From Ww85 sp963745765 (GTDB lineage: Bacteria > Desulfobacterota > Desulfobulbia > Desulfobulbales > Desulfocapsaceae), in NCBI GenBank assembly GCA_963745765.1, contig CAVUYQ010000018.1, forward strand, positions 62,001 to 126,000: DNA of 64,000 nt, in the 5' to 3' direction. This document shows, piece by piece, positions 48,248-57,794 of this stretch. The notes beneath the pieces were generated by a model. The model had not been told where the DNA came from, made no database searches, and worked only from the letters and a program-made list of their open reading frames with translations. The position numbers were made by a program, and so were the translations under genes. The stretch's first letter is position 1. The number at the start of each line of letters is the position of its first letter.

Positions 48248-49438
48248 ATGTTCATCTCCTTTTTTTACAAGCTCAGAGAAGCAGGGGTACCGGTCAGCCC
48301 GACCTCCTTTCTTATCTTCCAACGGGCAGTCTATGATGGACTGGTCAACTCACTTGATGATTTTTACGTTGCGGCAAGAACGATATTGGTAAAGAACGAA
48401 AAGTATTTTGATCGATACGATCTCGTTTTTAGTCATATTTTTGCAGGGACCAGTCTTCCCGACGAGGCTGATGAGGAATTTGATTTCCTGGCTCACCGTC
48501 TGCTTGAGGAGTGGCTGAGTAATCCAGAGCAAACGGCTGCAGCCCTTGGTGTTGATAAGGGAAGGCTGGACGATATGACCCTTGATGAACTGCTTGCCTA
48601 TTTCAAGGATCGCCTGCGCGAACAGAAGAGCCGGCATGACGGCGGGTCAAAGTGGATTGGCACCGGCGGTACTTCGCCGGTGGGGCATGCAGGAATACAC
48701 CCGGGCGGTATGCGTATCGGCGGTATTTCCGGAAATAAAAGCGCCATACAGGTGGCAGGAGAGAGGCGATACCGTGATTATGGTGCGGACGGCCTTCTGA
48801 CGAGCAGTTCTATGACTGAAGCCTTGAAAAAATTGAGGAATATGCTTCCGCAGGGAGCCAGGGATCAGCTTAACATAGACGCTACCATCCACCGAACCAT
48901 GAAAAACGGCGGCGAGATAGAGATCGTTTTTGATCGGCGCTCTGTTAACCGGCTTAAGGTTATTCTCGCCATAGATAATGGCGGCTGGTCGATGGATCCG
49001 CATGTTGACCTGGTCCGGGTGCTGTTTTCCTACGCCCATTCGCAGTTCCGGGAACTGAAAACCTGCTATTTCCATAACACCATTTATGACCTGCTCTGGG
49101 AAGACCCGGGCCGCCGCAGAAAACCATTGCGCCTTGATGAACTTGTCAAAAGTGATCCCGATACGAGATTGATAATCGTCGGCGATGCCAGCATGGCTCC
49201 TTACGAACTGATGGTGCCGGACGGGTCGATTTATGCTTACCAGCGCAGCGGTCTGCCGAGTATTGATCGTCTGAAATTCCTGGCAGAACTCTTCAGGTTT
49301 AGTGTCTGGCTGAATCCGGTGCCTCACTATCGCTGGGGAAATACCCGCACCATCCAGATGATCCGGGCCATATTTCCGATGTTTGAACTGTCTCTGCCGG
49401 GGCTTGAAGAGGCAATCGATTACTTGATGAGGAAGTGA
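48248..49438 (+). CDS. CoxE-like VWA-domain protein, MoxR partner
   Basis: 396 aa. N-terminal region FFYKLREAGVPVSPTSFLIF is typical of CoxE/VWA partners of MoxR. A Gly-rich linker (GTGGTSPVGHAGIHPGG) leads to the VWA domain, whose metal site reads AIDNGGWSMDPHVDL rather than the usual DxSxS, and later IVGDASMAPYEL. The Ser/Asp pattern is therefore altered, and metal binding may be weaker or different. Ten bases separate it from the ATPase gene. Confidence 0.87.
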   Translation: MFISFFYKLREAGVPVSPTSFLIFQRAVYDGLVNSLDDFYVAARTILVKNEKYFDRYDLVFSHIFAGTSLPDEADEEFDFLAHRLLEEWLSNPEQTAAALGVDKGRLDDMTLDELLAYFKDRLREQKSRHDGGSKWIGTGGTSPVGHAGIHPGGMRIGGISGNKSAIQVAGERRYRDYGADGLLTSSSMTEALKKLRNMLPQGARDQLNIDATIHRTMKNGGEIEIVFDRRSVNRLKVILAIDNGGWSMDPHVDLVRVLFSYAHSQFRELKTCYFHNTIYDLLWEDPGRRRKPLRLDELVKSDPDTRLIIVGDASMAPYELMVPDGSIYAYQRSGLPSIDRLKFLAELFRFSVWLNPVPHYRWGNTRTIQMIRAIFPMFELSLPGLEEAIDYLMRK

Positions 49439-49595
49439 TTGAGCTTTGACGGTCAGAGCTTATCGACTTTGATGTCAGGGAAATGGCTTGCCCTGCAGCA
49501 GTCGATATACTAAAGTGGATCGATGATTTTGAACTGAAAGAGCGGATACGAATCTGTTATTATTTATAAAATGATACCTGCCCGGTAAAAAAAAG

Positions 49596-50201
49596 ATGAA
49601 GATAGCCATAGACCAGATCCGAGTAGACGAGGATATACGCATACGTAAAGATGTCGGTGATATCAGATCACTGGAGGAATCTATCGAAGCTGTTGGATTA
49701 ATCAACCCGCTTCTCATCGATGAACGGATGAAACTCCTTGCCGGATTTCGCCGGCTCACTGCCTGCAAAAACCTGGGCTGGAAGGAAGTCGAGGTGCGGA
49801 TTTTAGAGCTTAACGGTGATCTGCTGAGGATGCTTGATGTCGAAATTGCCGAGAATTTCTATCGCAAAGACTTTACCCCCGAGGAAATTCTTGCCACCGA
49901 AAAGCGCAGGATTGAGATTCTCGAAGAACTCAGAGAGAAAGGGCTCTTTGAGCGATTCTGGCGGTGGCTGAAGGGGCTGTTTACCGGGAAATCACGACCG
50001 CAAGCATCCCCTGCTGCACAGCAGGATCCGGATAAAATTGCTGCGGCTGCCATTTCTCTTCCCGAGTCAGCCGATCCTGCCGACAGGAAGCCGACAGCGC
50101 AGGCAGCGGCAGATAGTGCTGAGTCTGCCGCCACCGGAGCCTCGGGGACAGACGCCTCCTCTGCTGCAGCTGAAGAGGCGCATCAGGTAAAAGAGAAATA
50201 G
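49596..50201 (+). CDS. ParB-domain protein with Ala-rich tail
   Basis: 201 aa. Residues 1-100 form a ParB/Spo0J N-terminal domain (DIRSLEESIEAVGLINPLLI, LLAGFRRLTACKNLGW, EIAENFYRKDFTPEEI). The HTH and dimer domain of real ParB are missing; instead there is an amphipathic Trp-rich helix (FERFWRWLKGLF) and a low-complexity Ala/Ser/Asp tail. No parA is adjacent, so plasmid or chromosome partition is unlikely; a CTPase-type switch role is possible. The Trp-rich helix may touch the membrane. Confidence 0.8.
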   Translation: MKIAIDQIRVDEDIRIRKDVGDIRSLEESIEAVGLINPLLIDERMKLLAGFRRLTACKNLGWKEVEVRILELNGDLLRMLDVEIAENFYRKDFTPEEILATEKRRIEILEELREKGLFERFWRWLKGLFTGKSRPQASPAAQQDPDKIAAAAISLPESADPADRKPTAQAAADSAESAATGASGTDASSAAAEEAHQVKEK

Positions 50202-50279
50202 GATTTCCGGACCTCTTCCCTGTTCGCATAACGGTATTATGTGCGTAAGCCATTTTTTATTAACGAGAGAGTAACTATT

Positions 50280-51659
50280 GTGATCAGTCTGACCTCAGAA
50301 CAAAAGAAACAATTGCTTGAATGGTTCGGCCCGGAGCGATTTTCAACCGGATCGTCCAACCTGGAACTTCATCTGCATGACATCTCCCCTTATACCGGTG
50401 AACTGCCGGCGGCGGTGGTCTGGCCGAAATCCACAGAAGAGGTGTCCAGAATCCTCGGCTGGTCGTATCAGCAGAATATCCCGGTAACTCCCTGGGGGGC
50501 GGGGACCAGTACCGAGGGAAATCCCCTGGTGACGGCAGGTGGGTTGGTCTTGAATATGATCAGGATGGACCGTGTGCTTGAAATCCGGCCGGAAGACCTG
50601 CAGGTGGATGTCCAGCCCGGTGTCCTTCGTCGGGAACTCAATCGTCAATTAACCGGCAGCGGACTCTTCTTTCCGGTCGATCCGGGAGCAGACGCGACCA
50701 TTGGCGGTATGATTGCCAATAACGCCTCGGGCGTCCGGACGGTCAAATACGGGGCTACGAAAGACCATGTAATGCAGATGACCATTGTTCTTCCGGATGG
50801 CGCGGTCATAAAGACGGGGAGCCGGGCGCATAAATCATCCTCAGGGTACGATCTGACCCGGCTGTTTATCGGCTCGGAAGGGACGCTCGGTGTGGTGACG
50901 GAGGCGACATTACGGCTGAGCGGCATCCCGGAGAACCACCTGGCTGCGACCGTGGTTTTCGAAACGCTGCAATCGGCTTCGGAGGCTGTGGCGATGATTA
51001 TCGGTACCGGCCTTGAGCCCGCAGCTCTTGAATTGCTGACCGAAGAGCTGATTCATCTGATGAATGTGGAAAAAGGACTCAATTTAATAGAAAAACCGTC
51101 TCTCTTCTGCGAATTTCACGGTATTTCTAAGGCAGCCCTTCTCGAAACCGCTGATGTTGCCCGGGAGGTATGTGAAGATTGCGGAGCAATCGAGTTTAAA
51201 TACGGCGTTGACGAGCAGGAGAGAGCTAATCTCTGGCGAGCCCGGCACGAGGCCTGGGAAACTATTCATCGAGCCCATCCGGGCAAGGAAACCTTGATCG
51301 TCGATGCCGCCATACCAATCTCCCGCTATCCTGAAATGGTACTTTTTTCACGGGAACTGGTGGCTCAGGAAAACGTTTCCGGTTATGTTTTCGGCCATGC
51401 CGGTGACGGAAATCTCCATGTCGTTATGGCTGGTGATCCGCGAAATACTGAAGAATGGCAGAAACTCGAGTCTATTAATCAGCGTATCGTCGAGCAGGCC
51501 ATTGCCTTGAACGGCACCTGTACCGGGGAGCACGGCATCGGCATCGGCAAACGCAGGTTCATGAGGCTGGAGCATGGCGAGAGCTATGATGTCATGAAGA
51601 AAATCAAAGACCTTCTTGATCCCAAGGGACTGATGAATCCCGGCAAGATATTTATCTGA
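50280..51659 (+). CDS. FAD-linked oxidase, GlcD/D-lactate dehydrogenase type
   Basis: 459 aa from GTG 50280. FAD-binding domain with PVTPWGAGTSTEGNPLV, GADATIGGMIANNASGVRTV and GYDLTRLFIGSEGTLGVVTE; the C-terminal domain has VFGHAGDGNLHVV and GTCTGEHGIGIGKRRFM. The family oxidises 2-hydroxy acids such as D-lactate or glycolate and passes electrons onward. No iron-sulfur GlcF partner is adjacent. Confidence 0.92.
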   Translation: MISLTSEQKKQLLEWFGPERFSTGSSNLELHLHDISPYTGELPAAVVWPKSTEEVSRILGWSYQQNIPVTPWGAGTSTEGNPLVTAGGLVLNMIRMDRVLEIRPEDLQVDVQPGVLRRELNRQLTGSGLFFPVDPGADATIGGMIANNASGVRTVKYGATKDHVMQMTIVLPDGAVIKTGSRAHKSSSGYDLTRLFIGSEGTLGVVTEATLRLSGIPENHLAATVVFETLQSASEAVAMIIGTGLEPAALELLTEELIHLMNVEKGLNLIEKPSLFCEFHGISKAALLETADVAREVCEDCGAIEFKYGVDEQERANLWRARHEAWETIHRAHPGKETLIVDAAIPISRYPEMVLFSRELVAQENVSGYVFGHAGDGNLHVVMAGDPRNTEEWQKLESINQRIVEQAIALNGTCTGEHGIGIGKRRFMRLEHGESYDVMKKIKDLLDPKGLMNPGKIFI

Positions 51660-51709
51660 AGGTTGCAGCCTTTCACCATTTCTTAAGCGGGCAAAACCGG
51701 GCGGATGAT

Positions 51710-52096
51710 TCAGGAAGAGGATTTGAACTTCTGCTCCCACTCATATTCCCGACCGGTGACGGTATCTTCCATTCTGCGGATTCTTCGTTCCAGATCCTGG
51801 AACTTTTTTCTCAGGCGTCTGGCTGCGTGGCCTGGTGAATTGGCATAGCTGTCGTAAAAAAATTGTTCGTCTTCATTTTCAAAGGAATGGATCGGTTCCG
51901 GTTTCATCAGCAAGGCCGCGACAAGGTAGATGCCGATTACCGGCCAGAAGCCGCTTAGCAGGAATACAATTATAATGCCGAGGCGTACCCAGAATACCGA
52001 GATGTCGAAAAAATCGGCGATACCTCTGCATACACCAAGGATAACCCCGTCTCTTGAGCGGTATATGCCCCGCCTGTTTGAATAGGATTCACTCAT
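51710..52096 (-). CDS. pspC: PspC-domain protein
   Basis: 128 aa. The PspC core GIYRSRDGVILGVCRGIADFF and two membrane helices (GIIIVFLLSGFWPVIGIYLVAALLM) are followed by a soluble C-terminal coiled coil (RRLRKKFQDLERRIRRMED). Together with PspB it senses inner-membrane stress and activates PspA release. Its ATG overlaps the pspB stop (ATGA). Confidence 0.93.
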   Translation of the reverse strand: MSESYSNRRGIYRSRDGVILGVCRGIADFFDISVFWVRLGIIIVFLLSGFWPVIGIYLVAALLMKPEPIHSFENEDEQFFYDSYANSPGHAARRLRKKFQDLERRIRRMEDTVTGREYEWEQKFKSSS

Positions 52097-52344
52097 CTGT
52101 TATCTCCTTTGTTGTCATGCCGGTCCATCAGTATGGTTTCCAGGGCCTCAATCCGTTCTTCCATTTTTTCAAGCCCACGAAAAATCTCCTGCATCATTTT
52201 TGCTTCGTCCCGGCTGTTATTGCGTCCTGCAGCACTCAGGCCAGAGTGCCGCATTCTGACGAGTACCAGGACGGTTCCGCATATGAGGCCGGCAAGGGTG
52301 ACGATGGAACCGAATATGATGGAAACGATGATAATACCGCTCAT
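52093..52344 (-). CDS. pspB: PspB-like membrane stress protein
   Basis: 83 aa, like E. coli PspB in length and build: one N-terminal helix (IIIVSIIFGSIVTLAGLICG) and a leucine-rich cytoplasmic coiled coil (MMQEIFRGLEKMEERIEALE). Position between pspA and pspC confirms it. RBS AAGGA is about 15 bases from the start. Confidence 0.9.
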   Translation of the reverse strand: MSGIIIVSIIFGSIVTLAGLICGTVLVLVRMRHSGLSAAGRNNSRDEAKMMQEIFRGLEKMEERIEALETILMDRHDNKGDNR

Positions 52345-52376
52345 GACAATCAGTTTTTTCCTTCAGCGTTACGTTA

Positions 52377-53054
52377 TTAAACGAGATCTTCTTTTTTGTC
52401 ACGGTATGCAGCAGCTTTCATCTTGGCAAGCTCTTTTTCAATCTCGTCGTCGGTTGCCAGGTCATCGAAACGTTCGTCAGGGTCCGGTTTACCGAAGTTG
52501 ACCATGTCCGCCTCGGCCTCCATCCGTTCGATACGGTTTTCCAGGTACTCAAAGCGTGCCATTGTTTCCGAGCTGTCCATGCGGCGAATATCTTCCTGGG
52601 CCCGCTTTTTGTTTTGTGCTTTTTTGTGGCGCTGGGAAAGGGTGCGTTTCTTTTCTTTGGCCACGCCGAGCTTCTTCTCCAGTTCAGCTATATCGTCTTG
52701 GTATTGCTGAATAAAGGACTGGTGTTCGAAAACCTCTTTTGCCAGTGACTCGGACAGTTCGGCAAAATGCTTTTTTTCAATCAAAGCTTCCCGGGCAAGG
52801 TCATCGCTGCCCCTGGCGACAGCGAGTTCGGAGCGTCTCGCCCAGAGTTCTCTGCGTTCGATCATCTCGTCCAGTCGGCGCTGAACCTTTTTGCGACTGG
52901 CAATGAGGCCTGCACAGGACGATTTGATTTCAATGAGGGTGTCCTCCATTTCCCGGATCATCAGCTTGATCATTTTGTCCGGGTCTTCGGCCCCATCCAG
53001 CATGGAATTTATGTTTGAATTGACGATATCCCTGAATCTTGTAAAAATCCCCAT
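52377..53054 (-). CDS. pspA: Phage shock protein A
   Basis: 225 aa from ATG 53054 (RBS GGAGG). ESCRT-III-like helical protein: MGIFTRFRDIVNSNINSML amphipathic start, then a long coiled coil and the C-terminal DPDERFDDLATDDEIEKELA. It binds PspF to inhibit it when membranes are sound and coats damaged membrane otherwise. First gene of pspABC, driven by a sigma-54 site just upstream. Confidence 0.95.
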   Translation of the reverse strand: MGIFTRFRDIVNSNINSMLDGAEDPDKMIKLMIREMEDTLIEIKSSCAGLIASRKKVQRRLDEMIERRELWARRSELAVARGSDDLAREALIEKKHFAELSESLAKEVFEHQSFIQQYQDDIAELEKKLGVAKEKKRTLSQRHKKAQNKKRAQEDIRRMDSSETMARFEYLENRIERMEAEADMVNFGKPDPDERFDDLATDDEIEKELAKMKAAAYRDKKEDLV

Positions 53055-53091
53055 AACGAACCTCCGTTTTCTCATGGTTTGACCTTTACAA

Positions 53092-53107
53092 AGCAGAAAT
53101 CGTGCCA
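53092..53107 (-). promoter_or_regulatory. Sigma-54 promoter of pspABC
   Basis: On the minus strand TGGCACGATTTCTGCT, with GG (-24) and GC (-12) at exact spacing against consensus TGGCACN5TTGC; one mismatch (C for the first T). It ends about 40 bases before the pspA ATG, as expected for the start point. PspF, the sigma-54 activator, is divergent beside it. Confidence 0.85.
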
Positions 53108-53185
53108 GTTACATGGAAGTTACAAAAGAGACACATTTACAGCAGGATGGTGTATTGACTCACGGTGTCGACCATGTTAATAATT

Positions 53186-53229
53186 ACCATTTAATAGTTC
53201 AAAAAACCATTAAGTAGCATTTAATGCCA
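53186..53229. promoter_or_regulatory. Candidate PspF upstream activating sites
   Basis: Three related words: ACCATTTAATAG (53186-53197), ACCATTAAGTAG (53206-53217) and GCATTTAATGCC (53217-53228), about 80-130 bp upstream of the sigma-54 box, the usual enhancer distance. They also overlap the pspF leader, which would give autoregulation. Binding is inferred from position and repetition. Confidence 0.5.
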
Positions 53230-53246
53230 TTTTTAAGGAACGAATT

Positions 53247-54266
53247 ATGCCCGTTTCGTCAATGAAGCATCATGAAGCACTCGGACAATCAGAAGCCTAT
53301 CTCGAGTTCCAGGAACGGTTGTCTCTGGTTGCTCCGGTCGATCGACCTGTTCTGCTGGTCGGCGAACGAGGGACCGGAAAGGAGTTGGCTGCTCATTCTC
53401 TGCATTACCTTTCCAGGCGATGGGAGGGACCGTTTATTACCCTCAACTGCAGTACCCTGTCACCGACTTTGATAGAATCCGAGTTGTTCGGTCATGAAAA
53501 AGGGGCATACACCGGTGCCGATGTCCGGCGCGTTGGTCGTTTTGAGGCAGCCCACGGCGGTACCCTGTTTCTTGATGAGATCGGCACCATTCCGGTACAG
53601 GCCCAGGAAAAAATCCTTCGTGTTGTTGAATATGGCTCATTTGAGCGGGTTGGCAGTTCCCAGGTGATCGACGTTGATGTCAGGATCGTCTGTGCGACAA
53701 ATGCAGACCTTGTTGCAATGGCTGGTAAGGGAGAGTTCAAACGCGACCTGCTGGACCGTCTTTCCTTTGAAGTCTTGTTTTTGCCGCCCCTCAGATACCG
53801 GGAAGAGGACATCATGCTGCTTGCCCGACATTTCGCTGCCAGGATGGCATATGAGCTTGAAATTGAACAAGAAATTGTTTTTAGTCCAGAAGCGATAACC
53901 GCGCTGGAAAACCATCCCTGGAGAGGTAATGTAAGGGAACTCAAAAACGTCATCGAACGGGTGGTCTATCGTTGTCAATCCGGCCGTATTGCATCGATCA
54001 CCTTTGATCCCTTTAACTCGCCCTTTAAGGAGGCCGACACAGGTGAAAAGACGGGTTCACCTGGTTCTGATCATTTCCCTGAAGGAGGGACCGGCGATGT
54101 TACAGGGAGCGGCTTTAAAGAGGCGGTGGAAGCGTTCGAGATCCGCCTGCTCAAGCAGGCATTGGAGAAGAATCGGTATAATCAGAAAAAAACGGCAGAT
54201 ATGCTTGAACTCAGTTACGACCAGTTCAGGGGAGTATTGCGAAAGTATCGGGATCGGCTCGGCTGA
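53247..54266 (+). CDS. pspF: Sigma-54 activator PspF
   Basis: 339 aa, lacking a receiver domain as PspF does. AAA+ core: Walker A GERGTGKE, the sigma-54 contact loop ESELFGHEKGAYTGA (Tyr in place of the commoner Phe), Walker B GGTLFLDEIGTIP, arginine fingers in RDLLDRLSF. C-terminal Fis-type HTH (NRYNQKKTADMLELSYDQF). Divergent from pspABC; RBS AAGGA. Confidence 0.94.
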   Translation: MPVSSMKHHEALGQSEAYLEFQERLSLVAPVDRPVLLVGERGTGKELAAHSLHYLSRRWEGPFITLNCSTLSPTLIESELFGHEKGAYTGADVRRVGRFEAAHGGTLFLDEIGTIPVQAQEKILRVVEYGSFERVGSSQVIDVDVRIVCATNADLVAMAGKGEFKRDLLDRLSFEVLFLPPLRYREEDIMLLARHFAARMAYELEIEQEIVFSPEAITALENHPWRGNVRELKNVIERVVYRCQSGRIASITFDPFNSPFKEADTGEKTGSPGSDHFPEGGTGDVTGSGFKEAVEAFEIRLLKQALEKNRYNQKKTADMLELSYDQFRGVLRKYRDRLG

Positions 54267-54277
54267 AGGCAAAGAGG

Positions 54278-55210
54278 CTAATAGAGAAACAACAGACTGA
54301 TACCGCTGATCCCAAGAAACAGGCCTAGCCAGACAGGCAGTGATTGCTTTTGCCCCCGTATGACACCATAGAGCATGCCGAAGAGCGGACAGGTTGCCAG
54401 CAGGGTTTGGACAACCCCGGCACCGGTGTGTTTTACGGCGATCTGCTGGAGCCATAAGGCGACAAAGGTGCCGATGAAAACAGCGATCATGAGTTTTCCA
54501 AAGAGATGATGATGCCTGATGGAGTATACCGCGTCCGCAAGGGATTGCTTTGCTGTTGCCGGTTTTGCCAGTACATGCATGACTGCAATATAACACCCCA
54601 TAAAAAGAAGTCCTGAGACAAGGCGGACCAGGGAGCTGGCCAGCGGCTCAATCTGATTTCCTGCCAGGGCCATACGCGACAAAACGATCCCGGTGGCCTG
54701 AGCTGCCGCGGCAAGAAGGCCAAGAATTACGCCGGCTGCCGAATTGGTGTAATCCTTTTGTGTCCGGGACCATCGAACCACGAGAATGACCCCTGTGCAT
54801 GTCAGCCCGATACCAAGCCAGCCGTTACCGGGCAGATATTCATGAAAAAGCAGCAGGGCCAGCAATGCGGCCATGACCGGAGCGGTGGATTCCAGCATCA
54901 ACCCCTTCTGGGGGCCAATTCGTCTGAGACAGGCAAAATAAACTGAGTCTCCGATGCCGATACCAATGGTGCCACTCAACATCAGCTGGGAAAACTTTGT
55001 TTGTCCGATTTCAGTAAAAGACTGCCATGAGATAGTCTCCGCTCCTGTCATCGTGCCGACAGCAAGGGTGCAGACCATCATCAGACTGGCCAGCAGTCCC
55101 TTGATCATGTTGAGATTGACCGCCCTGACCCGTAGGCCGATATCGGCAAAAAAGATGGAGGCCAGAGCCCAGCAGAGGGCGCCGCTCAGGGCGGCAAGTT
55201 CACCGGTCAT
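54278..55210 (-). CDS. EamA/DMT-family transporter
   Basis: 310 aa with about ten membrane helices in two EamA halves (start GALCWALASIFFADIGLR, and second half GVILGLLAAAAQATGIVLS). Drug/metabolite superfamily exporter; substrate unknown. Convergent with pspF, 11 bp apart, and 23 bp downstream of the MscS gene. Confidence 0.88.
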   Translation of the reverse strand: MTGELAALSGALCWALASIFFADIGLRVRAVNLNMIKGLLASLMMVCTLAVGTMTGAETISWQSFTEIGQTKFSQLMLSGTIGIGIGDSVYFACLRRIGPQKGLMLESTAPVMAALLALLLFHEYLPGNGWLGIGLTCTGVILVVRWSRTQKDYTNSAAGVILGLLAAAAQATGIVLSRMALAGNQIEPLASSLVRLVSGLLFMGCYIAVMHVLAKPATAKQSLADAVYSIRHHHLFGKLMIAVFIGTFVALWLQQIAVKHTGAGVVQTLLATCPLFGMLYGVIRGQKQSLPVWLGLFLGISGISLLFLY

Positions 55211-55233
55211 GAACCATCCGTCGGGATGAGAGG

Positions 55234-57402
55234 TTACCGGTCATCCGGCTCTTTTTTCTCGCCCTGTTCATCCTCTTCATCGGCAAGAATAAGGCCGGCT
55301 GCAGCTCCCAGGGAGGACTTCAGCCGTTCACTATTCGCTGTTCCCTCCGGCGGCATATGGACGGTGACGTTTCGATGGGCGAATTCTATATTGTTTTTGG
55401 CGAAGGCATCCTGAATACGCCGGTATATTTCGCGCCGCAGGATAAATTGTTCCCCGGGCGGCGTCGTGAATTTTATACGGATAATCATTGCCGAATCATC
55501 CATCTGTTTGATGCCCTGGGATTTCAACTTACCAATCAGTTTCGGGCCGAAGATCTCATCGGCCATGATGTCGTAGTAGATTTTTTTGATAAGTTTGCGG
55601 ACCTTGTCGATATTTGCGTCGTAACGAATCCTGATGTCAATCTTGGTTATGATGTAGTCTCTGGAATAATTGGTTACCGTATCAATTTTACCAAAGGGGA
55701 TGGTCTGCACCATGCCTAAATGGTGACGCAGCCGCACTGAACGAAGGGATATGTGATCAACGGTGCCCTTGGCCGTGCCGATATCGATATAATCCCCGAC
55801 CCGGAAGGCATCATCAACGAGAAAGAAAATGCCTGCGAAGATATCGGTGACAAGGGACTGGGCCCCAAAACTGATCGCCAGCCCGATAATGCCCGCTCCG
55901 GCTATCAGCGGCCCGATATTTACCCCGAAAGCCGACAGGATAAACATAATGGCCAGGATAACGAGAAGCGTAAAAACAAATTTACGCAGCAGAATGAGCA
56001 GGGTGCCGGTCCGTGAACCTCCTTTGCCGCCTTCATCAGGCTCTTCTGCGTCACCGGGCATTTCAGCCCGTATCTTATGATCAACCCAATCGGTAAAGAA
56101 TTGCCAGACAATAAAAAAGAGAAAGACGATCACGACAAGGCCCAGCAAGCTGCCGGTAAACATGCGTCCATAGGGAATATCAAGGTTCCACAGTCCGAGC
56201 AGTAGGAAAAGCAGCAGGCTCAGGAGCAGCAGGCGGTAAACAACCTGTGTGTATTGAAGAAATGGAACCAGGCTGTGTTTTGCCAGTGCAGGTCTGCCGT
56301 CGTTGTCCGGTTGATCGATCTCCATATCGATATGATCCGCTCTTGATTTTCGTAAGACAGTCTTGAACAGATGGACTCCCCATATATCGAGTGCTCCGAA
56401 GAGCGGAATAGTGAGTAAGCCGATAATGACCCTTCCGAAAAGGATCTGACCGCTGCCAAGAACCCTTAGTTCCCAGATAAAAGCCGTTAAGAGGACGAGA
56501 ACAAGGGCCGGGATATGCCAGGTTTTTGCCAGGGCAAGCTGGATGGGAAGGGGGGAGACGAGGGATGAAAAGGATGTTGATAAACCACTGGTCACCGGGG
56601 ACCTGCTTTTCATGATCATCAGGGCAAGTGCGGTTGCCGTGCTGATGATAATGAGGGCAATGATTGCCAGGAAAGCGTTTTCAGGAGCATCAAGCGTTTT
56701 CAGGATCGTACCGGATCTGACAAGAATGATCTCGATGCTGCAAAGCGTGGTTATCCAGCGAAACATGAAATCTGCCATCTCATCGGAATAGGGCAGAATC
56801 CTCACGCTGGAACGTTGCGGGGAAAGTGCGATAGTCGTCACGAACAGCAGAAGTCGTATATAATAACTGGCGACAACGTAGTTGGAGACGATTACTCCTG
56901 CCCCGCCGCTTTCCGGCAACAGGGCCGTGAAAAGGAGAAAAGCGCTGAGAAAGTAGGCGACAGCATACAGGATTTCAAAAAAAATGGCGAATAGCGTGTG
57001 CGAGATGCGGGACACCAGATCACCGGCCCGATGAGCGGCGAGATTATCATGAAAATTTGCACATGCCCGGCGCACAAAGTATTCGGCAGCAATACTGATA
57101 CCGATAGTCAAGAGAAGGAGAACGAGCAGGAGAGCTGGCGACTGGCTCTGGGCAATGCGTTGCCATTGCTCATGGATGGTCTGCGGCAGCACCGCAAACC
57201 CTGCTGCCTGCTGATAGAGTCGCTCTACATTTGCCTTAACGAAAGATACTGCATCAAGAAACGGTTTGTCTATCAGGTGTGAGCCCGGCGCATCATGATC
57301 TGGCGGCTTATCGACAGCTTGCACGCCGGCGACCAGGAGAAAGGACAACAGGAACAGTACGAGGATAAGAAAAGACAGGTATCGTCGCTTTATTGTAAAC
57401 AT
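55234..57402 (-). CDS. Large MscS-family mechanosensitive channel
   Basis: 722 aa: signal peptide-like N-terminus (FLILVLFLLSFLLVAGVQA), periplasmic segment, about ten membrane helices, then the MscS core. The pore helix reads GAGIIGLAISFGAQSLVTDI, followed by FRVGDYIDIGTAKGTVDHI and the beta and alpha/beta cytoplasmic vestibule. Acidic C-terminal tail (ADEEDEQGEKK). YbiO/YnaI-like in size. It releases solutes on osmotic downshock. Confidence 0.9.
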   Translation of the reverse strand: MFTIKRRYLSFLILVLFLLSFLLVAGVQAVDKPPDHDAPGSHLIDKPFLDAVSFVKANVERLYQQAAGFAVLPQTIHEQWQRIAQSQSPALLLVLLLLTIGISIAAEYFVRRACANFHDNLAAHRAGDLVSRISHTLFAIFFEILYAVAYFLSAFLLFTALLPESGGAGVIVSNYVVASYYIRLLLFVTTIALSPQRSSVRILPYSDEMADFMFRWITTLCSIEIILVRSGTILKTLDAPENAFLAIIALIIISTATALALMIMKSRSPVTSGLSTSFSSLVSPLPIQLALAKTWHIPALVLVLLTAFIWELRVLGSGQILFGRVIIGLLTIPLFGALDIWGVHLFKTVLRKSRADHIDMEIDQPDNDGRPALAKHSLVPFLQYTQVVYRLLLLSLLLFLLLGLWNLDIPYGRMFTGSLLGLVVIVFLFFIVWQFFTDWVDHKIRAEMPGDAEEPDEGGKGGSRTGTLLILLRKFVFTLLVILAIMFILSAFGVNIGPLIAGAGIIGLAISFGAQSLVTDIFAGIFFLVDDAFRVGDYIDIGTAKGTVDHISLRSVRLRHHLGMVQTIPFGKIDTVTNYSRDYIITKIDIRIRYDANIDKVRKLIKKIYYDIMADEIFGPKLIGKLKSQGIKQMDDSAMIIRIKFTTPPGEQFILRREIYRRIQDAFAKNNIEFAHRNVTVHMPPEGTANSERLKSSLGAAAGLILADEEDEQGEKKEPDDR

Positions 57403-57794
57403 TTGCCAGCTCAGTGTTCTCGGTGTTTGAACATACAGTGGTTACACCTGATTATGACCATGCCCCATAATTACCATCTTTTCTGCTCTCTGCCATAGAT
57501 CTTTTGATTGACTGCCGCCGGGATTGTCCGGGAGTGCGACTTTCACGGTTTGACATGGTGTCAGACGCTTACTATTGTCAGGATATAATAGATTATCATT
57601 GATGTCCTCTCAGGTGCAGAATATCCGGCCCTCTCCATGAGTAGAGGAGACAGCATATATTCTTGGACTTTTGGGCGATCTGTGTTTATAAATTAGGATG
57701 TTGATCAATTGTCTGTTATTACAGCTAAATGAGAGATGCCTGCCGGAAACGGCGTAACCTTGCAAAGACTATCAAAAGCAAGATGGAGGATTAG
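57403..57794. other. 392-bp divergent intergenic region
   Basis: Between leftward MscS and rightward DUF1269. TATAAT occurs at 57584-57589 on the plus strand, but TTGACA at 57550 is 28 bases away, too far for a standard pair. No gene or repeat seen. Confidence 0.35.

Noticed and set aside
57550..57589. TTGACA followed by TATAAT upstream of the DUF1269 gene
   Set aside because: The boxes are 28 bases apart, too far for a sigma-70 promoter.
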